DNA of 64,000 nt from Guyanagaster necrorhizus. Taxonomy: Eukaryota > Basidiomycota > Agaricomycetes > Agaricales > Physalacriaceae. The notes below the pieces were generated by a model. It was not told the origin of the DNA. It saw only the letters and a program-made list of their open reading frames with translations, and did not search any database. Below are positions 1-11,398 of this stretch, piece after piece (positions within the stretch are counted from its first letter, which is position 1; each line of letters begins with the position of its first letter). A program made the translations under genes and the position numbers. The stretch is taken from contig NW_025064909.1 of the NCBI RefSeq assembly GCF_019112545.1, positions 1 through 64,000 on the forward strand. Direction: 5' to 3'.

Positions 1-111
1 GGAGCCTCAGCCATAGTCCTTTACTGGCTAATGATTCTCAGTTACTAGCATATTCTAGTGTGTTATGCAGAATTTGCAAATTATAGGGCTGGACATGTAG
101 CCTGCATATCA
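1..111 (+). repeat. Right end of a 1.4-kb LTR-like repeat (copy 1)
   Basis: This stretch is nearly identical to 15156-15267 and recognisably similar to 9238-9350, the right ends of two longer repeat copies in this window. It stops at the same terminal GCATATCA. The rest of the copy lies left of the window. It is inserted inside the F-box reading frame that follows. Confidence 0.85.
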
Positions 112-315
112 ATGGACAGAGCTGTCATCGATAATGATAGACGTCCAGAGCGCAGAATCACTACATGCCGCAGATCTCCATGAACGACATACGTAGCTGA
201 GTGCCCACGGACCGGTCTGGGTATGTGACGGATTGAAAAAATCATTTCCTAATGCGAGAGCGAATATTTCGCTAAGCAATTTTGGTGGAAGGCTCGCAAT
301 CCGAGGCTGTGACAT
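109..315 (-). pseudogene. F-box protein, truncated by repeat insertion
   Basis: The minus-strand frame starts MSQPRIASLPPKLLSEIF and covers one F-box-like domain, ending at SSVH. It matches the F-box of the neighbour at 710-1532 residue by residue around GPW..(S/T)YVC.SWR..A and LW..II(I/V)D. In the neighbour the protein continues for over 150 residues. Here the frame meets the end of the 1.4-kb repeat, and the first three bases of the repeat on this strand (TGA, 111-109) form the stop. F-box proteins normally pair a Skp1-binding N-terminus with a C-terminal substrate-recognition region, and that region is gone. A start further upstream, joined by an intron as in the neighbour, is possible. 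Confidence 0.75.
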
Positions 316-709
316 CAGCTTCGTTTCTTTTCTCTAGGCCTACTTGCCCAGAATGTAGGAGACGTATGAGACCTTCATTACATCAGATGGCAGTGCGGAC
401 ATTAGACTCGATTTCACTTTGGGTTTCTGGAAGGATGCATTGGAGTGTTAAAATACACACTGGTAGGGAAGTAACCTTTGCACATTTCGCCTTCTTCCAT
501 CTTTACGAACAAAATACATTTCAGACAATACGGTAAGCGTCCCAGTGGTGGTGGTGGTAAAAGTGAAAGAGGGGGCATCAGTATTCAGTTCCTACCATCA
601 TCAGACTGTCTTGCTAACGACGGGAAATGTCTCTCGCTAAAACATGATATTTGTTTATTTCACGGGATACAGGATCCATTCTTCCTTGTCTACCGGCGTC
701 ACCTGGAAT
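316..709. other. Spacer between two F-box genes
   Basis: I see no convincing exon here. The stretch probably holds the promoter of the truncated F-box copy and the 3' end of the F-box gene at 710-1532. Confidence 0.5.
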
Positions 710-1532
710 CTAAATATATTGTGAATTTCGGTCGTCGTAGAAATACACAAGCTGCCGCCATGGAAGCAAGATCCAGGTGGTGAACGACAGTCCTTGCAAT
801 GTAACGAACACCAACATCGGCGCTGTCTCAAACGCCGTGATCATGTCATCTTTCCACGCCTCTTCGCATGTGCTTATCGCGAGATGCAGGCTTATGAGCT
901 TCGGAAGCTGGCGGTAAATACCAAAAAGGCCGTCTACCATGTTGCGTGGTAAATGGAGGAAGACAATACTCCACTGGTTTGATTTTTGGGATAATCGCAA
1001 GAGAAGCAACCGCATGATAAATCGTTCGTATGGGTTGATATATCCTTTCGAGAAGTCCACGTGTAAGGAGAGGTCATGGGCGCCAGCCCGTGAGAGGACG
1101 GTAGAGAGCAGGGAGAGAGGGTCATGAATGATGGAATGAGGAAAGGGTTGCTTCAAGTACATCGGAGCCCAGACGATGTGACTCTTATGTGCGCGGAATG
1201 AGGAATGGTCGACAATGATATTGGACCATAAGCAAGGATAGGTAAGAGCAACGGCTCTCCAGGAGCTGCATACGTATGTAAATACCCACGGTCCTTGTAT
1301 GATGTCGCTGAAGTTAAACCCGTTTTCATCCAGGAGGAGGAGGAAGATCTTCCTTAGGACATTTGCAGGTAAATCGCCAAAGTTCTGGATTGGTTCCCGC
1401 TCGGAAGGTTCTTTAACACGTATTTGCTCCTTTTGAGGGCCTAACCATCGTTAGCTGGGGCATTTTTATTCCATGGTTCACCTCACATTCGCCTTTAGAT
1501 CCACAGATCGAACAAGAAATTTCGCTGGTCAT
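710..1532 (-). CDS. F-box-like domain protein, 258 aa
   Basis: Two exons: 1532-1487 and 1440-710. The 46-nt intron (1486-1441) has donor GTGAGG, a CTAAC branch point and acceptor TTAG, and the phases close exactly. The short first exon encodes MTSEISCSICGSKGEC with a C-x2-C pair. The F-box-like domain follows (about residues 33-85: DLPANVLRKIF, GPWVFTYVCSSWRAVAL, LWSNIIVD). The rest has a leucine-rich flavour. Agaricomycete F-box proteins of this kind usually exceed 400 residues, so the stop at 710 right after LPWRQLVYFYDDRN may be premature. The family acts as Skp1-Cullin-F-box ubiquitin-ligase adaptors; no substrate can be inferred. Confidence 0.8.
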
Positions 1533-1915
1533 GATATCAAGGTCGGCTCCTGGAAGGTGATACGGATTCAGCAGGAATATGGAGGCTTATAACCGATGGG
1601 ATACCTCGTAGAAATGAAAATACTGGCAAAGGTGGAAGAACATGAGCGCTGTGAAAGTTCAGCGCTAATATATAGGGCACGGACAATGATAAAGACAAAG
1701 ATTGCTCCTTTGTCAAATTTCCAACGCTTGTGCTTCGACTGGCCCAGACTGTCCTAAAAGGTGCCATATTGCAGCATTTCGAGAGTGGCGTTCAGCGAAG
1801 TTCAAAAACTTTATTGTGCGCAGCAAATGAAACACCAAGACAATGCAGTGAGGTCACGGATATCCCATGTCACGTACCATACGATGTGCAAGTCCTGGAT
1901 GTTCGCAGAACTGGA
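1533..1915. other. Intergenic, upstream of F-box gene
   Basis: No recognisable gene. It presumably contains the promoter of the F-box gene at 710-1532. The right end is the insertion point of the solo LTR. Confidence 0.5.
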
Positions 1916-2117
1916 TGTTGGATTAGCAAGCAGGAGCTCCGTCGTATCCCGCCGGCCGAGCTCGATACCCCCTTATGTCGGGATGGACTATATATATTGA
2001 ATACGGTCCGTCGAGCACCCTCACCGCGTTTCTGCTTATCGCTACGCTGTATGAGGTCTACATTATAGCTAACAGTGTACTCTATTAGGTGATATGAACG
2101 CGCGTCACTTTCTTAGA
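1916..2117 (+). repeat. Solo copia-type LTR with CTGGA target-site duplication
   Basis: This 202-bp stretch begins TGTTGGATTAGCAAGCAGG and aligns along its length with the 3' LTR of the copia remnant at 11145-11398, which has one extra internal block. It is flanked by a perfect 5-bp direct repeat CTGGA (1911-1915 and 2118-2122), exactly where the similarity begins and ends. It keeps its CpG sites, whereas the copy in the transposon block has most of them as TpG or CpA. No internal region remains, as expected after LTR-LTR recombination. Confidence 0.85.
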
Positions 2118-2122
2118 CTGGA

Positions 2123-4053
2123 AGCTTTGAGTTAGTAATAGAAAACTGATTCGTGTAGATTTTTGTTGAGCCTGGTCCGTAAGAAACTGAAACTTGAGTT
2201 GAGCTTGAGAAGCTTTAATTTGTTACCGCTGCCATGGGTCGGGCCAAATTGCCGTGCTTTAAGCCTGCGGAAGGCTTGGGCGTTATAATGGAGCTTTATA
2301 CCAATGAAGTGGATGGAGAAACAGGAACCATTGCTATGTATGGGGTGAAAACGAAAGTTGAGCGAAGGCGCCTGGAGAGCCGGCGGCTACATGCGACACG
2401 GGAAGGCGAAGGCAAACATGAATCAAAGTTATGGCCTATCTTTCCTCTTGCCAGGACCTACCTGGACTGCCTCTCCTACTGTACCCCTATCCCTGCGCGT
2501 ACTTCGTGCATATACAGCACGTGTTATATGTAACACTGCAGATTCAGACGTCAAGCTGTAGTATGGATCTGTTACTCCGTCGCTACATGACTTGAATAAA
2601 GTACTCAGGACTTGCTCAGAACCCTCGATGGCTCTTTTCTTGCTTGGACGGACCCTTCGTATGTACGATACCAACCATGCATAGCTCGGATATTGGATAT
2701 TTTGTGCCCTGTCACTTTTGTTCAGCGTGGCTATTTTATATATATAGGTGAACGCATGCCTTTTTCTCCTTCTCTTTGATTCATGTTTATTCGTTTGCAA
2801 CCTAGGATCAGCCAGCCACCTATTCGCTCGATAATCCGAACTGATGGTACTGCTTTGGATGGCTCTCGACCGTGAACTCGGCTGAGTAGAAAACATTTCA
2901 AGTTCCAGTATGATGAAGAAAGAGTAAAAATAAATCAGGTATGCCTTTTATCTTAGACTGTGGCCGCATCTTGATGGTACCTATACAGGCTATACGCGTC
3001 ACTGTCTCGAAATTTATTTCGGTGCATTTTGTCTTTGTAGAGGTGCAGGACCTTGGATGGCTAGATCGTATATCGTTGGGTTTGGAGGCGTTCATGAATC
3101 TTGTATGAGAAAAGTTGTTAATCTAGATGTCAGTTTTTGATATCCTTCTATTTATAATTGGACCATATAAATCATGCTGCATGATATTACAGAACGCAGT
3201 TTATAATCCCCTTGGAAGCTATATCACATTGGTGATGAAGGCGCTGTCTAATCGATATCATTCATCGCACAGATGTCTTGCCCTTGTGCGCGGATACTTA
3301 TTACATCGCTCAGTGATCTCAGATTCCCGCAAGAGTTACACGGAGAAAACTTCAGCCTCTTTCAGTTGCCTATCTAGACAGACTGCTTTCTGCTTTAATG
3401 CCCAAACTTTTTGTCAATTCTGGCTTACTGAAACGTCGTGGTTGAGGAAGAACATTGCCTGTGATCCTGGAGGAATGGAAGAGTAGTCTGCATCAACTGC
3501 GGCAATAGCTCCTTTCCTTGATTTACCCCAGCACCCATGAGAATCCCGAGCTTCTAACTTTGAACGTTGGTTTGATCTGTCATGATATAGCTCCTCATGC
3601 TGTACTCATCCATTACTCTTACCATGCCCTTCCCAACTCTAGCCACACCCGGAATCTTGATGTTCTATTGCACCTTCTCTATTTCCTTTCAGCATTTAGT
3701 TGAACCCTATAGCGATATGCCCGAGCGGCTATTCAGCAAGTGGCCATCTCGGGACGGCTATTATCTGCCTATCCATCGCAGTAAGTTTTACTGGAGAGTC
3801 AAACACACCTCTCAATACCTACATAGCCGGAGGTTTATTCTTTGGCGATGACAGGCGTACTTTTGGCGTCTCCGACGATTTGGACCGTATGCAAAATTCG
3901 ACGACAGCGCCCGCCATCACGCGGTCAGAAGGTCCAGCGTGATTGCCGCCTTCTCACCATCAAATAGAATTTCACTCTGGGTCCATATTTTCACCAGGCT
4001 GATAATATATTATGGGCGGTCTGTTCAATCCTATCAGTAATCCTCACCATATC
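2123..4053. other. Long intergenic stretch without recognised gene
   Basis: Several open frames of 60-155 codons occur on both strands, but none shows a family motif, consistent splice pattern or paralogue. The last 120 bases hold the promoter of hydrolase A, including the shared 14-mer at 3936-3949 and an AT-rich TATA-like stretch near 4000. Confidence 0.5.
3936..3949 (+). promoter_or_regulatory. 14-mer shared by the two hydrolase promoters
   Basis: AGCGTGATTGCCGC lies 118 bases upstream of the hydrolase A start. The identical 14-mer lies at 32417-32430, 122 bases upstream of hydrolase B, and a TATA-like TGAT(A/G)ATATAT stretch follows in both. The surrounding promoter sequence is otherwise dissimilar, so this may be a retained regulatory site. 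Its function is inferred only. Confidence 0.5.
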
Positions 4054-5241
4054 ATGATACTAAACACTCTCGTAGTTAATACATCGGCCGGCGTCGAGCT
4101 ATCCTACATTGACAGCGGCGCGCCTGCCCAGCCGTCGTACATCACTATCTTTGCCATTCATGGTATGATCTTTACCAAGGGTCAGTACCGTCCTGTTCTC
4201 TTTTTGAGCATTCCCCCTATGGCACATTTCCAGAGATTTTCCAGCGAGTGATAGATCTCGCTCCATCCAAAGGCGTGCGCTTTGTCGCGCTGAATAGGCG
4301 TCCCTTTCCTGGTTCGACGCTACTCTCCGTGGAGGAACTCATAATCACTGAAACTGGAGGTACTGACGATTCTCAGCGAGAGGCATTAGTCGAGGCTCGA
4401 GGGCATGAAATTGCTATTTTCATTGATATCTTCATACAGAAATTCAAGCTTCCGTCGATCTCGAGCGGTGGTGGGGTCGCATTCCTTGGATGGTCTATCG
4501 GCGCGACCTTTGCTCCTATGGCAATATCAAGCGTCGATTCACTTCCACAGGACGTCCTCAGTCGTCTAAGTGACTACATGCGTTCCTTAATTCTTTACGG
4601 TACGCCTCGGCCTTGTCTTTCCCTACTCAAACTCTAATCCGCGACAGAACCCGCCCCAACCGCACTAGGGTTACCCACCCTTAAGCAGAACTGGACGTTC
4701 CTCGTAGACAACACGGTTCCGGAGAACCTCCGCCTAGCCGCGTTCGTGCAGTGGTGCACGTCTTATTTTGACCATACCGACATCGTGGGGCGTGACCTTG
4801 ACAAGCTGTCCTGGGTTTTGGCCTCCCCTTCTCGTGCGCCCACATTCTTCAACGGTGTGCCTCTGGAGATTCAGCGCTATGGGGAGGATGCAGCGACGGA
4901 TCTGCCGTTCTTGTTCTTTTTCTCGAAACAGATTCTGGGCGCGTATCGGAAAGCTTTTTTGGACTCGGAGGTGTTTCCGAATATGAGGAGATCGTTTGTC
5001 TGTGGAGACAAGACGTGTGCTTTTGGTATTGCTGGCTTGTGGGCTGTGCAGGACGATTCGAAGAAGCTAAGGGGAGCGGGTGCGAAGGAATTCCATCACA
5101 AGATTATCAAAGGGGCTAATCATTTTGTGCGTGTCTGTCCGTGGAGTAATATCGTCGTACATCCCGAACTTATGCTGCCTTTATTAGGTGCATTGGGATG
5201 ATCCTGAAAAGGCCCTTGATGCGTTTCTTGACATGGCGTAG
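4054..5241 (+). CDS. Alpha/beta-hydrolase fold protein, copy A (341 aa)
   Basis: Four exons: 4054-4180, 4234-4599, 4648-5126 and 5188-5241, all with GT..AG introns in closed phase. Visible motifs are the oxyanion-side AIHGM near the N-terminus, the nucleophile elbow GWSIG (G-x-S-x-G), and a late histidine in ANHFVHWDDPEKAL as the likely catalytic base. The substrate is unknown; esterase-like chemistry is typical of the fold. The ATG at 4054 was chosen over 4012 because it aligns with the start of copy B (32539-33737). Exons 1, 3 and 4 have identical lengths in the two copies (127, 479 and 54 nt), so they arose by duplication. No signal peptide is apparent, suggesting an intracellular enzyme. 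Confidence 0.9.
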
Positions 5242-6400
5242 ACTTCGATATGAAACTCATTCTGTTTAGTTACAAGGGCGTCCCACGATATACGAAGTCC
5301 CCGAGAATACAAATAGAATGACAGAAGTCTGATAAAATGAGCGCTTGTACGACAAAATTTCGCAAGTTAAGACATATTGGAACCGTATCGCTAGGAATCG
5401 GCAACGGCTAGCGATGGTCTCAGTTGCAGCTACGGACAAGCAGGCATCTCCGGCCATGCAACACGTGATCCCGGAGGCACCGGACCGTGCCAGGGCTCCG
5501 AATATCTTCCAATCACCGCCGACTGGCGACCACGGTATCTTCGCTTCGTCAGGTTTTCCGAAGATCCGTTAGCGACGGCAAGGGAACTGCCAGCAGCTAA
5601 TTATAGGCCATTGAGCATAAGTGATATCCGCGACCAATTTACTCATCAATTACTCATCTTGAGCATCATAATAGTGCGTAACTTTTGCATAGCCAAAATA
5701 CTGTGGTGTGCATCCTCATTGCATTGCAGCAGACTCCTTCATTTCACTTTGCGCTTCAACGTAGATTCATTCAAACATCTCTGAAGCTAGGGTGGGAAAC
5801 AAAATCAGTGGCGGATTTGAACCATTTGGCTCCATCGCTTCTAAAGGGAGGTTGGGGACCAACACAACTCAGGTATCGTCCGGATATATCAATCGATCCG
5901 TATCCTTATTAGGGTACATCATTTATTACGGTATCTCTTTTCGCAGTTTCACCTTAATTTCCTAAGCAGAAAACGTGAAGCGCTTTACAGTGACTTCCCG
6001 TAGTATGCCTCTCTCTTCTCTTCAAACAGAAGCTAATGCTGATAGACACGTAACCCAGGCAATTTGATGCTCGCTCTCGTATGGGGATTGTCGGGGCTCA
6101 TCATAGTCGTAGGTCGTAGTGTTCAGAGGCTGGTGGCGTCATCGGCGGCATAGGTTCACAGCATTCGAGTCCAAAGTTTGCCAACCGGCTAGTTCGGCTA
6201 CAGAAGATCTGAAGAGGGGAAATGTGATCATATTCGTCTATAACAAGACTCCTTGTGGTTCTGATTGAATAGACGGAAATAAAAGGATAATTGTTCCAGG
6301 CTACATTGCATTCTATTAATATCAAGGATCGCTCACAGGTAACGTAATCTTAATTTACAAAGTGTAATAATAACCACTGTCAATGCCGCAGGCTTCAGTA
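5242..6400. other. Intergenic between hydrolase A and 7-TM gene
   Basis: No gene recognised. Short open frames (for example 5345-5572 + and 6101-6325 -) lack family features. The stretch holds the 3' ends of the two convergent neighbours. Confidence 0.5.
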
Positions 6401-7665
6401 TTAGACATTATCCATCCTCGGCTTATAATAAGTCTGCGACGAGGTAGTGGAATCGTTGCCATTCCGATAAATGGAAGCCGTCTCTCGCCTTCTTGCTATG
6501 AATCTGCTCAACACAGAGCTACGGTCCTTTGTGGAATGGACTATTGTCTGACTGTTAGAGCTTGAATTCGAACTGGCTGAGACTCGTCCAACGAGGAGCG
6601 TAGGTGCAATGACCTGCCGTGGCACAGAAATTTCAGCTCCTTGAAAGAATAAAGCACGCACAGCGGCCCCTCACCTTGATATATGCCATAATGATATCTG
6701 CATAATAGCCCGATTGCAGATTTCTCGCAACCAGGGCCAGGTACACAATCAGTGTCAGTGAATACATCGCTGAGGATTCAATCACAATCTCGACAATCTT
6801 CCCGTATGAGCCCACTCCTGATGCCAGGCGAACGATGCGGTAGACGATCAATAGGGTACACAGGAGTGTCGTGGCCAGTGTCAAGGAGATATAGATCAGT
6901 GGCCAGTTGATCTCTGCTACGAAGCCTCCGGTGTCGCCGATTTCGCTGGTTGTGTTGATGAAAACACTACGGATTTGCATGGCCTTTGCGACTACGATCT
7001 TTGATCAGACCGCAAGTAATGACAGCTATGAGGGCACTTACTTGTCCCGGCTACCGTGCAAAGAGCTGGTATAAGGACAATCCTCCATTGACGGTCCCAA
7101 AGCACCCAACAACGCCATACCTAAGAGATGTATGTAAGCTTAGACTGACGAAGAAAGAAGAGAAGGCATACAATGGTGATGTCGACGAGAAATGTGCTCA
7201 TACCACCGCTAATACCATCAACGAGTTCGTATGCTCTCCACCACGGGCTGATACTCTGGAGCGCAACAAAGATACTGAAAAAGTTGTCCCCGTTCTCAAT
7301 GAATGCGCGCCGCTGGTACGCCCAGTCAAACCCATAAGAAATTGTCGTGAGAATGTATAGAATCAAAATGACTGTAGGCAGGAAGGTATGTCCGGATTTC
7401 TTGGGAGAGGAAACTGGATGAGACATTAGATTAGCCTATGGGTCAATCGAAGAAGAGAGACGAACATATGGTCCATAGAGTGATTGCTACGAGAAGGGTA
7501 TACAAGCCTATGACCATATATGAACTTTAATAGAAGAGAAGCACCAAGAATAACGGCGTCACCCTGCAATAATGATTCCAGAATTGTATGATTCAGATTT
7601 AGGTCAAGACTGCGAAATATGAGTTTCCTATCTTCTGGAGAAAGGTCAGCTGGGGGAGATTCCAT
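6401..7665 (-). CDS. Seven-transmembrane integral membrane protein, 331 aa
   Basis: Six exons close in phase: 7665-7563, 7507-7466, 7413-7172, 7120-7042, 6991-6675 and 6613-6401. The start MESPPADLSPEDRKLIF is typical of a large Agaricomycete family of 7-TM proteins without an assigned function. Seven hydrophobic segments can be read: GLYTLLVAITLWTIF; FLPTVILILYILTTISYGF; a third ending DITIVWRCWVLW; RIVLIPALCTVAG; a long fifth from INWPLIYISL; IVIESSAMYSLTLIVYLAL; and ADIIMAYIKVIAPTLLVG. A Ser/Thr-rich cytosolic tail follows. The WRCW motif at the end of the third helix is characteristic of the group. A receptor-like role is often guessed, but nothing here proves ligand or G-protein binding. 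Confidence 0.9.
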
Positions 7666-7963
7666 GGAAATTTGTAGAGCAGGGTGTTTGACAGTTTCTT
7701 AATATATATAGACTCTATAACACACCCAGAGTAGAGTATTTAAATACCACATTGTATGAGTAGAATACAAGTTTCCAACCCCTCACAGTTGTGGTGTATT
7801 GGGCACAGAAAGCCTTGCACCCTGGCTCTGGGTTTGCATTTGTGACTGTAGGAAAGAGAATAGACTAATTATTGATATCATTAAGAGAGATTTGAGAACT
7901 GAGTGAGGCACAGAAGCTTGTGAGGGACTCTAGTTCAATTTGATAAGAGGTTTTGGATTGCAC
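7666..7963. other. 7-TM gene promoter grading into CpG-poor repeat DNA
   Basis: An AT-rich stretch with TATATATA near 7701 lies just upstream of the 7-TM start. From about 7740 the sequence becomes CpG-free like the transposon block. It shows no copia coding, although copia sequence begins on the other side of the 1.4-kb repeat. Confidence 0.5.
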
Positions 7964-9350
7964 TGATGTGCTGAGAAACAGCTAAGTGACTAAGAGAGGT
8001 GAATGAAGAATGAACTCTCAAACACCAACACCTAACCACTCAATGCATGATCACCAATATGTGTGAGTTCAGGCAGTTTGAGTATGATAGAAGCACTCTG
8101 CAGACTCAGATAAATCAAATATGAAGATATAAAGGCAGTTTATTCTGGGCTAATTTGTGTCCTAAGATGAAATACTCACAAAGGGGGTATGAGTAAAACA
8201 TGGTATGTGAATTGAGACTTAAACTGCAGAGCCATGGTGCCCAGCTTAACTTAGAAAACTCTGAAACCCAGTACCAAGTCTCTCAAGCACTGAAACTTAG
8301 CTAGCTGCACCTGTGGCTAGCTAGCAGTCCTTAAAACCAGAGAACTGATACTCAGATGCTGAAACCCTTATTAAGCCAGAACCCAAATTATGCCAAAACC
8401 TAAAGTCTGGTAAAGACTTCAACTTCTTATTCAATACAGATGACTTAGTAACAATGGCTATCCAGGTTGAGGTTACACACTAAACCACTGATACAAAGAC
8501 TAACTACTGAGAGCTAGAATGCCTAAATTGCAGGGGTGGGTTGCCTCCCACATGATTCCCCTTTGTCCTGCTTTTATACATAACTAACTGATATAGAATC
8601 TATAAATAATTTAGTCTAGTTACTCATTTTACTTCACTAGTCCCAAAATTAGGTTGTTATCCTGCCTTGGCATGCCTCATATATTCTTTTGAGATGCTCC
8701 AGGACTCCTCCAGTGCCTCATTCCTATAGCCTGTGATTATTTACTATATAATTGATCATCCTATGGTTCTGCTTGTTACTTCTGGACTCACTATTGATCA
8801 TGATCAATTGATCAATCATAGTGATCTGAGGCAGCTGAGCTCCCTGGTTGTGGCTCATTCCCTGAGCTATGTGTCCCTTTAATTATTCATGCCTGAGGAA
8901 TTCTCACTGCATGCATTTTACATCAGGCTGGATGTGCTAGCCATAGGCTAATGAGTTCCACTTTGCTTTTACTTCTGGTTTGGGTGCTAGCTGAATGTAC
9001 TTCACTGCTAGTCATGGTAATAAACTCCTGAGCTAGACTATGGTATATCAGCCCTGATGGCATGTAGAATTGGCTCAAATATGGTACCATTTCTAAGTCC
9101 AAATTGACTTGGTATTCTACCATAGTGGTGTCATCCCTCTAAGTCCAGTCTTGACTTCAAGGTTATTAACCCAATGCAAAGTTGTTTTGGCTAAGTCCAC
9201 ATTGATCCTTAGCCTTCTTAGCATAGCATGACTATCAGCTTGGAGCCTCAGCTATAGCTCTTGAATGACTAGCCATACAGACTTCAGCTTATGTGAATAT
9301 ACTGTTTAAAATTCACAAATTTTAGGGCTAGCCCAATACAATATGTATCA
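7964..9350 (+). repeat. 1.4-kb LTR-like repeat, copy 2 (old)
   Basis: It begins TGATGTGCTG and ends ATGTATCA, short imperfect inverted ends of the TG..CA type. It aligns with 13858-15267 throughout, for example the shared block CTCAAACACCAACACCTAAC and the TATA-like tract near 8570. It carries no meaningful open frame. It sits beside, and probably within, the integrase region of the copia remnant that starts at 9351. CpG is almost absent, so this is the oldest of the three copies. It may be a solo LTR of a large element or a non-autonomous element. Confidence 0.75.
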
Positions 9351-11144
9351 CCATGGAGGTGAGTACTTTGACAAAGCATTTATCTTGCATCTGAAAACTG
9401 AAAACTGCTGGCATAGCAAGAAAGATGACTGTGCATGATACATCACAGCATAATAAGGTGGCTGAAAGATATAATCACACAGTGATTGAAAAGGTCAGGG
9501 CTATGCATTCAAATGGCTTACCTTGCTTTCTATAGGCTGAGGCTGTGTGTCATGCTGTCTGGGTTCTCAACAGAACATCAATGTAGGCTCTGGATGGGAT
9601 GACCCCTTATGAGACTGTCACAGAAAAGAAGCCAGATCTAAAAGAGATGTAGAAATGAGGAAAGAATTGCTGGGTATGCCTTGAGACTAAGGCTATGAAG
9701 CTGGGTTGCTGCATACATGAGGGTCAGTGGATTGGATTCGATAAAACAAACAATGGATCCCATGTCTACTGGACAGAGAGCAAGATGGTGTTCATCAAGT
9801 GAAATTTTCTATTCATATTGCCACCAATGATCTTGAAGAGGAGGAAGACATTGAACTATACAAGATTCTGTCAATGCCAAAATCTCAGTCCAATCCACCT
9901 ACTACAAAGCTATCACAGATGTCACCTACCCCTGAAGCTCAGCCTGCAGTCCAACCCATAGTTGAAGAAACCTGTTCTGGATGCACTTGAAAGCCTAGCC
10001 AGCAGGTGCTGGATCTCATCTCTGGCAAAGATAGTGTATCAGCATGTCCAAGTGATTCTATAGTACCTGTTGGTGTTCAGTTATCAGTTTTCAATGAAAA
10101 AAATGAACCTCTCAAGTTTGAGGAAGAGGGAGAGGAAGATTGGTTGATGATACTTGACTGTCATTGCTGTCCATATTGATGATTGCACTATTGCAGCATC
10201 ATCATTGCATCTAGTGTGAGAGGTAAAGGAAGGAATGGCAAAATACATGGAAGTCATGGATTTGGGAGAGCTGCACTGAGTTCTTAGCATTGAGATCACA
10301 TATGACCATGAATCATGCTCTATTTCCCTTTTCCAATGCTTGTACATCAATTCCATTGTTTGTTGCTAAGGCTTTGAAGACCTCAAGCCAGTCTCTACAC
10401 CAATAGATATTAATCTCTACTTGTCTTTCTCTCCTGCATCAGCCTCTACCTGAGAAATTGCAGCCATGAGAAATGTCTCTTACAGGGAGTCTGTTGGCTC
10501 TTTAATCTGAGTTATGCTTGGGACACACTCTGAAATCACATTTGCCATGACAACAGTCTTGGAATACTCAATAGCTGCTGCAGAGGCCCATTAGAGGGCT
10601 GTAAAGCACATCTTTTGCTACCTGAAGGACATGAGGGATTACTAGTTGATGTTTGGGAGAAACAGAAGGGTTTTGCATGGATATGTGAATGCTGATGAGA
10701 GCATGGCCAAGAATAGGCATGCCATTACTGGGTATGCCTTTATGCTGAATGGTGGAGCTGTTTCATGGTTGTCTAAAAAGCAGGAGATCATCTCACTTTC
10801 AACCACCAAGTCTAAATGTGTAGCTGCAACACATGCATTGAAGGAGGCACTCTGGCTTCACAGTCTGCTCTCTCAAGTTTTCTCACTGATTACTGAGGCT
10901 ATAACTTTATTCTCAGACAATCAGTCTGCTATTGCACTCTTGAAAGATCATCAGTATTATGCTTGAACCAAGCACATCAACATTTGCTTCCACTTCATTT
11001 TCTGGATCATCAATGAAGACTCCCTTCATCTCATTTATTGTCCCACTGAGGATGTGGTTGCTGACACTCTCACCAAGCCTTTATCTTCAGCCAAGGTGAA
11101 AGACTTTGCTACTGAGCTTGGACTTCACTCTGCTTGAGGAGGAG
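9351..11144 (+). pseudogene. Copia pol remnant: integrase, partial RT, RNase H
   Basis: Plus-strand Ty1/copia pol sequence with many stops. The integrase part begins at HHGGEYFDKAF and shows NKVAERYNHTVIEKVRAM and LDGMTPYETV, typical of the copia integrase core and C-terminus. The N-terminal half of reverse transcriptase is deleted around 10.0-10.1 kb. The palm follows with an IDD-type catalytic box near 10.17 kb, then RNase H (10646-10966 open: ISLSTTKSKCVAATHALKEA, DNQSAI) and CPTEDVVADTLTKPL-like sequence. A purine tract GAGGAGGAG lies directly before the LTR at 11145. The 5' half of the element and its 5' LTR are missing. Confidence 0.88.
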
Positions 11145-11398
11145 TGTTGGACTAGCAAGCAGGAGCTCCATCATATCCTGCTGGCTGAGCCTGATACCCT
11201 TTTATGTTAGGATGGATAATGTATATTAAATACAGTCTGTTGAGCACCCTCACTGCATTTCTGCTTATTGCTGCACTGTGTGAGGGTGAGTATATACTTG
11301 TACTACTTTGTATATCTTACTGACTAATATCCTGTAGTCTACATTATATCTAACAGTGTATTCTACTAGGTACTATAAATGCACATCACTTTCTTAGA
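11145..11398 (+). repeat. 3' LTR of the plus-strand copia remnant
   Basis: It starts TGTTGGACTAGCAAGCAGG right after the polypurine tract and ends TTTCTTAGA, matching the solo LTR at 1916-2117. It is 254 bp because of one internal block (about 11287-11338) absent from that copy. Every CpG of the 1916 copy's GTCGTATCCCGCCGGCCG run is TpG or CpA here. Confidence 0.88.

Noticed and set aside
1730..2068. 112-codon plus-strand open frame
   Set aside because: Its second half lies in the solo LTR (1916-2117) and its first half in promoter DNA. It has no family features, so it is a chance frame.
2429..2896. 155-codon minus-strand open frame
   Set aside because: Arg/Ser-rich composition without motif, paralogue or splice support. 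Kept as intergenic.
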